Notes under the pieces: generated by a model
The model's database searches: none
Told to the model about the DNA's origin: nothing
What the model saw: only the letters and a program-made list of their open reading frames with translations
Assembly: GCA_020720185.1 (NCBI GenBank)
Contig: DYPB01000104.1
Location: forward strand, 1-6,647
DNA: 6,647 nucleotides
Direction: 5' to 3'
Source of the DNA: Flavobacterium psychrophilum
Lineage (GTDB): Bacteria > Bacteroidota > Bacteroidia > Flavobacteriales > Flavobacteriaceae
Translations under genes and position numbers: made by a program
Shown here: positions 6,205 to 6,647 of the stretch, piece after piece
Layout: each line of letters starts with the position of its first letter
Numbering within the stretch: the first letter of the stretch is position 1

Positions 6205-6414
6205 AAAACACATTATTATATCTTAAAAACATATTATTATATCTTAAAAACATATTGTTGTATCTTAAAAACATATTGTTGTGTATTAAAAACATATTGT
6301 TATGTATTAAAAACATATTGTTATGTATTAAAAACATATTGTTATATATTAATAATACATTATTATATATTAATAATACATTATTATATATTAAAAGTAT
6401 ATTAATTGAATATT
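6205..6414. repeat. 21-bp AT-rich tandem repeat array, nine clear copies plus one degenerate
   Basis: Units start at 6205 and every 21 bases to 6373, with a worn tenth unit at 6394-6414. Most units share the core AAAACATATTGTT and end in TTA. Units drift along the array: the first two have ATTATTATATC, the middle ones GTTATGTATTA, and units 8-9 (identical to each other) have ATAATACATTATTA. Units 5 and 6 are also identical. Such neighbour identity fits growth by slippage or unequal exchange. The 21-bp period is a multiple of three, so the + strand reads as a heptapeptide repeat (KNILLCI), but there is no ATG and no promoter, so it is not a gene. The array begins 66 bases upstream of the olsF-like -33 box. 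Confidence 0.9.
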
Positions 6415-6537
6415 TGAATTGTTATCAAAAAAAGACAACAATTTTTATTGCGTAATCTGGGTTAAAGTTCTTATTAAAATAACAGTAATATATCAGTAAA
6501 TTAAAAAAATATAAACTTTTAAAGATAAGACATATAG
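6415..6537. other. AT-rich spacer between two repeat arrays, no gene
   Basis: No open frame of credible composition is seen on either strand. The only structure is a near-perfect hairpin: AATTGTTATC (6417-6426) pairs with GACAACAATT (6434-6443) except for one A-C mismatch, around a seven-A loop. A T-run to 6446 follows on the + strand. It resembles a weak terminator, but no + strand gene precedes it, so it is probably not one in use. Confidence 0.5.
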
Positions 6538-6647
6538 TCTATTCTCTTTCATCTATTCTCTTTCATCTATTCTCTTTCATCTATTCTCTTTCATCTATTC
6601 TCTTTAATCTATTCTCTTTCATCTATTCTCTTTCATCTATTCTCTTT
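6538..6647. repeat. 14-bp pyrimidine-rich minisatellite, running off the window
   Basis: The unit TCTATTCTCTTTCA repeats head to tail from 6538: seven full copies and the first 12 bases of an eighth at the window end. Only copy 5 (6594-6607) differs, by one base (C to A at 6606). The + strand of the array has no G, so one strand is nearly pure pyrimidine and the other nearly pure purine. The unit is not a multiple of three. The - strand meets stop codons in every frame; the + strand frames stay open but show no gene. Total copy number is unknown because the array is cut by the window edge. Confidence 0.95.

Noticed and set aside
6417..6446. Terminator-like hairpin with T-run on the + strand
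   Set aside because: The stem is AT-rich with a mismatch and no + strand gene ends before it; described only as part of the spacer.
6207..6455. + strand reading frame with KNILLCI heptapeptide repeats
   Set aside because: It is a by-product of a 21-bp non-coding repeat: no ATG, start only at TTG codons inside the repeat, composition unlike a protein, and no promoter.
6205..6647. CRISPR array
   Set aside because: Both arrays are direct tandem repeats with no unique spacers between units, and no cas gene is in the window.

Overview
The window is AT-rich. Its start sites lack Shine-Dalgarno sequences, and the best promoter has the Bacteroidota form (TTTG, 18 bases, TATATTTG). The protein families present are typical of Flavobacteriia: an OlsF-like two-domain acyltransferase, a DUF4230 protein, a PaaE-like reductase and MlaE/MlaF-like ABC components. 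I infer a chromosomal segment of a flavobacterium or close relative. The species cannot be named from the sequence.

Left edge (1-920, + strand): accessory and decayed DNA. It opens with the C-terminal half of an Rpn/PD-(D/E)XK-type nuclease or 'putative transposase' whose N-terminus lies off-window. An imperfect inverted-repeat element of about 190 bp follows (464-657). It holds a perfect -7-like box and a two-part hairpin. Next is the wreck of an outer-membrane transporter gene (about 665-920): a recognisable N-terminal motif and C-terminal strands remain, with in-frame stops, a +1 frameshift and most of the middle missing. The wreck runs tail-to-tail into the next gene.

Centre (907-6086, all - strand, read right to left): five intact genes in at least two transcription units. 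The first unit is an OlsF-like N-/O-acyltransferase fusion followed after 28 bases by a membrane-anchored DUF4230 protein; a strong promoter precedes it and an intrinsic terminator ends it. After the terminator comes a stand-alone PaaE-like flavin/2Fe-2S reductase, then the MlaE-like permease and MlaF-like ATPase, separated by one base. The acyltransferase (aminolipid synthesis) and MlaEF (lipid traffic between membranes) both concern envelope lipids, but the terminator separates them, so a functional link is only inference.

Right edge (6118-6647): no gene. Beyond the olsF-like promoter lie nine clear copies of a 21-bp AT-rich tandem repeat, a short featureless spacer, and a 14-bp pyrimidine-rich minisatellite (seven full copies plus a partial) that runs off the window.

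I do not see a complete novel defence or metabolic system. The least ordinary items are the structured inverted-repeat element, the decayed transporter, and the two tandem-repeat arrays.
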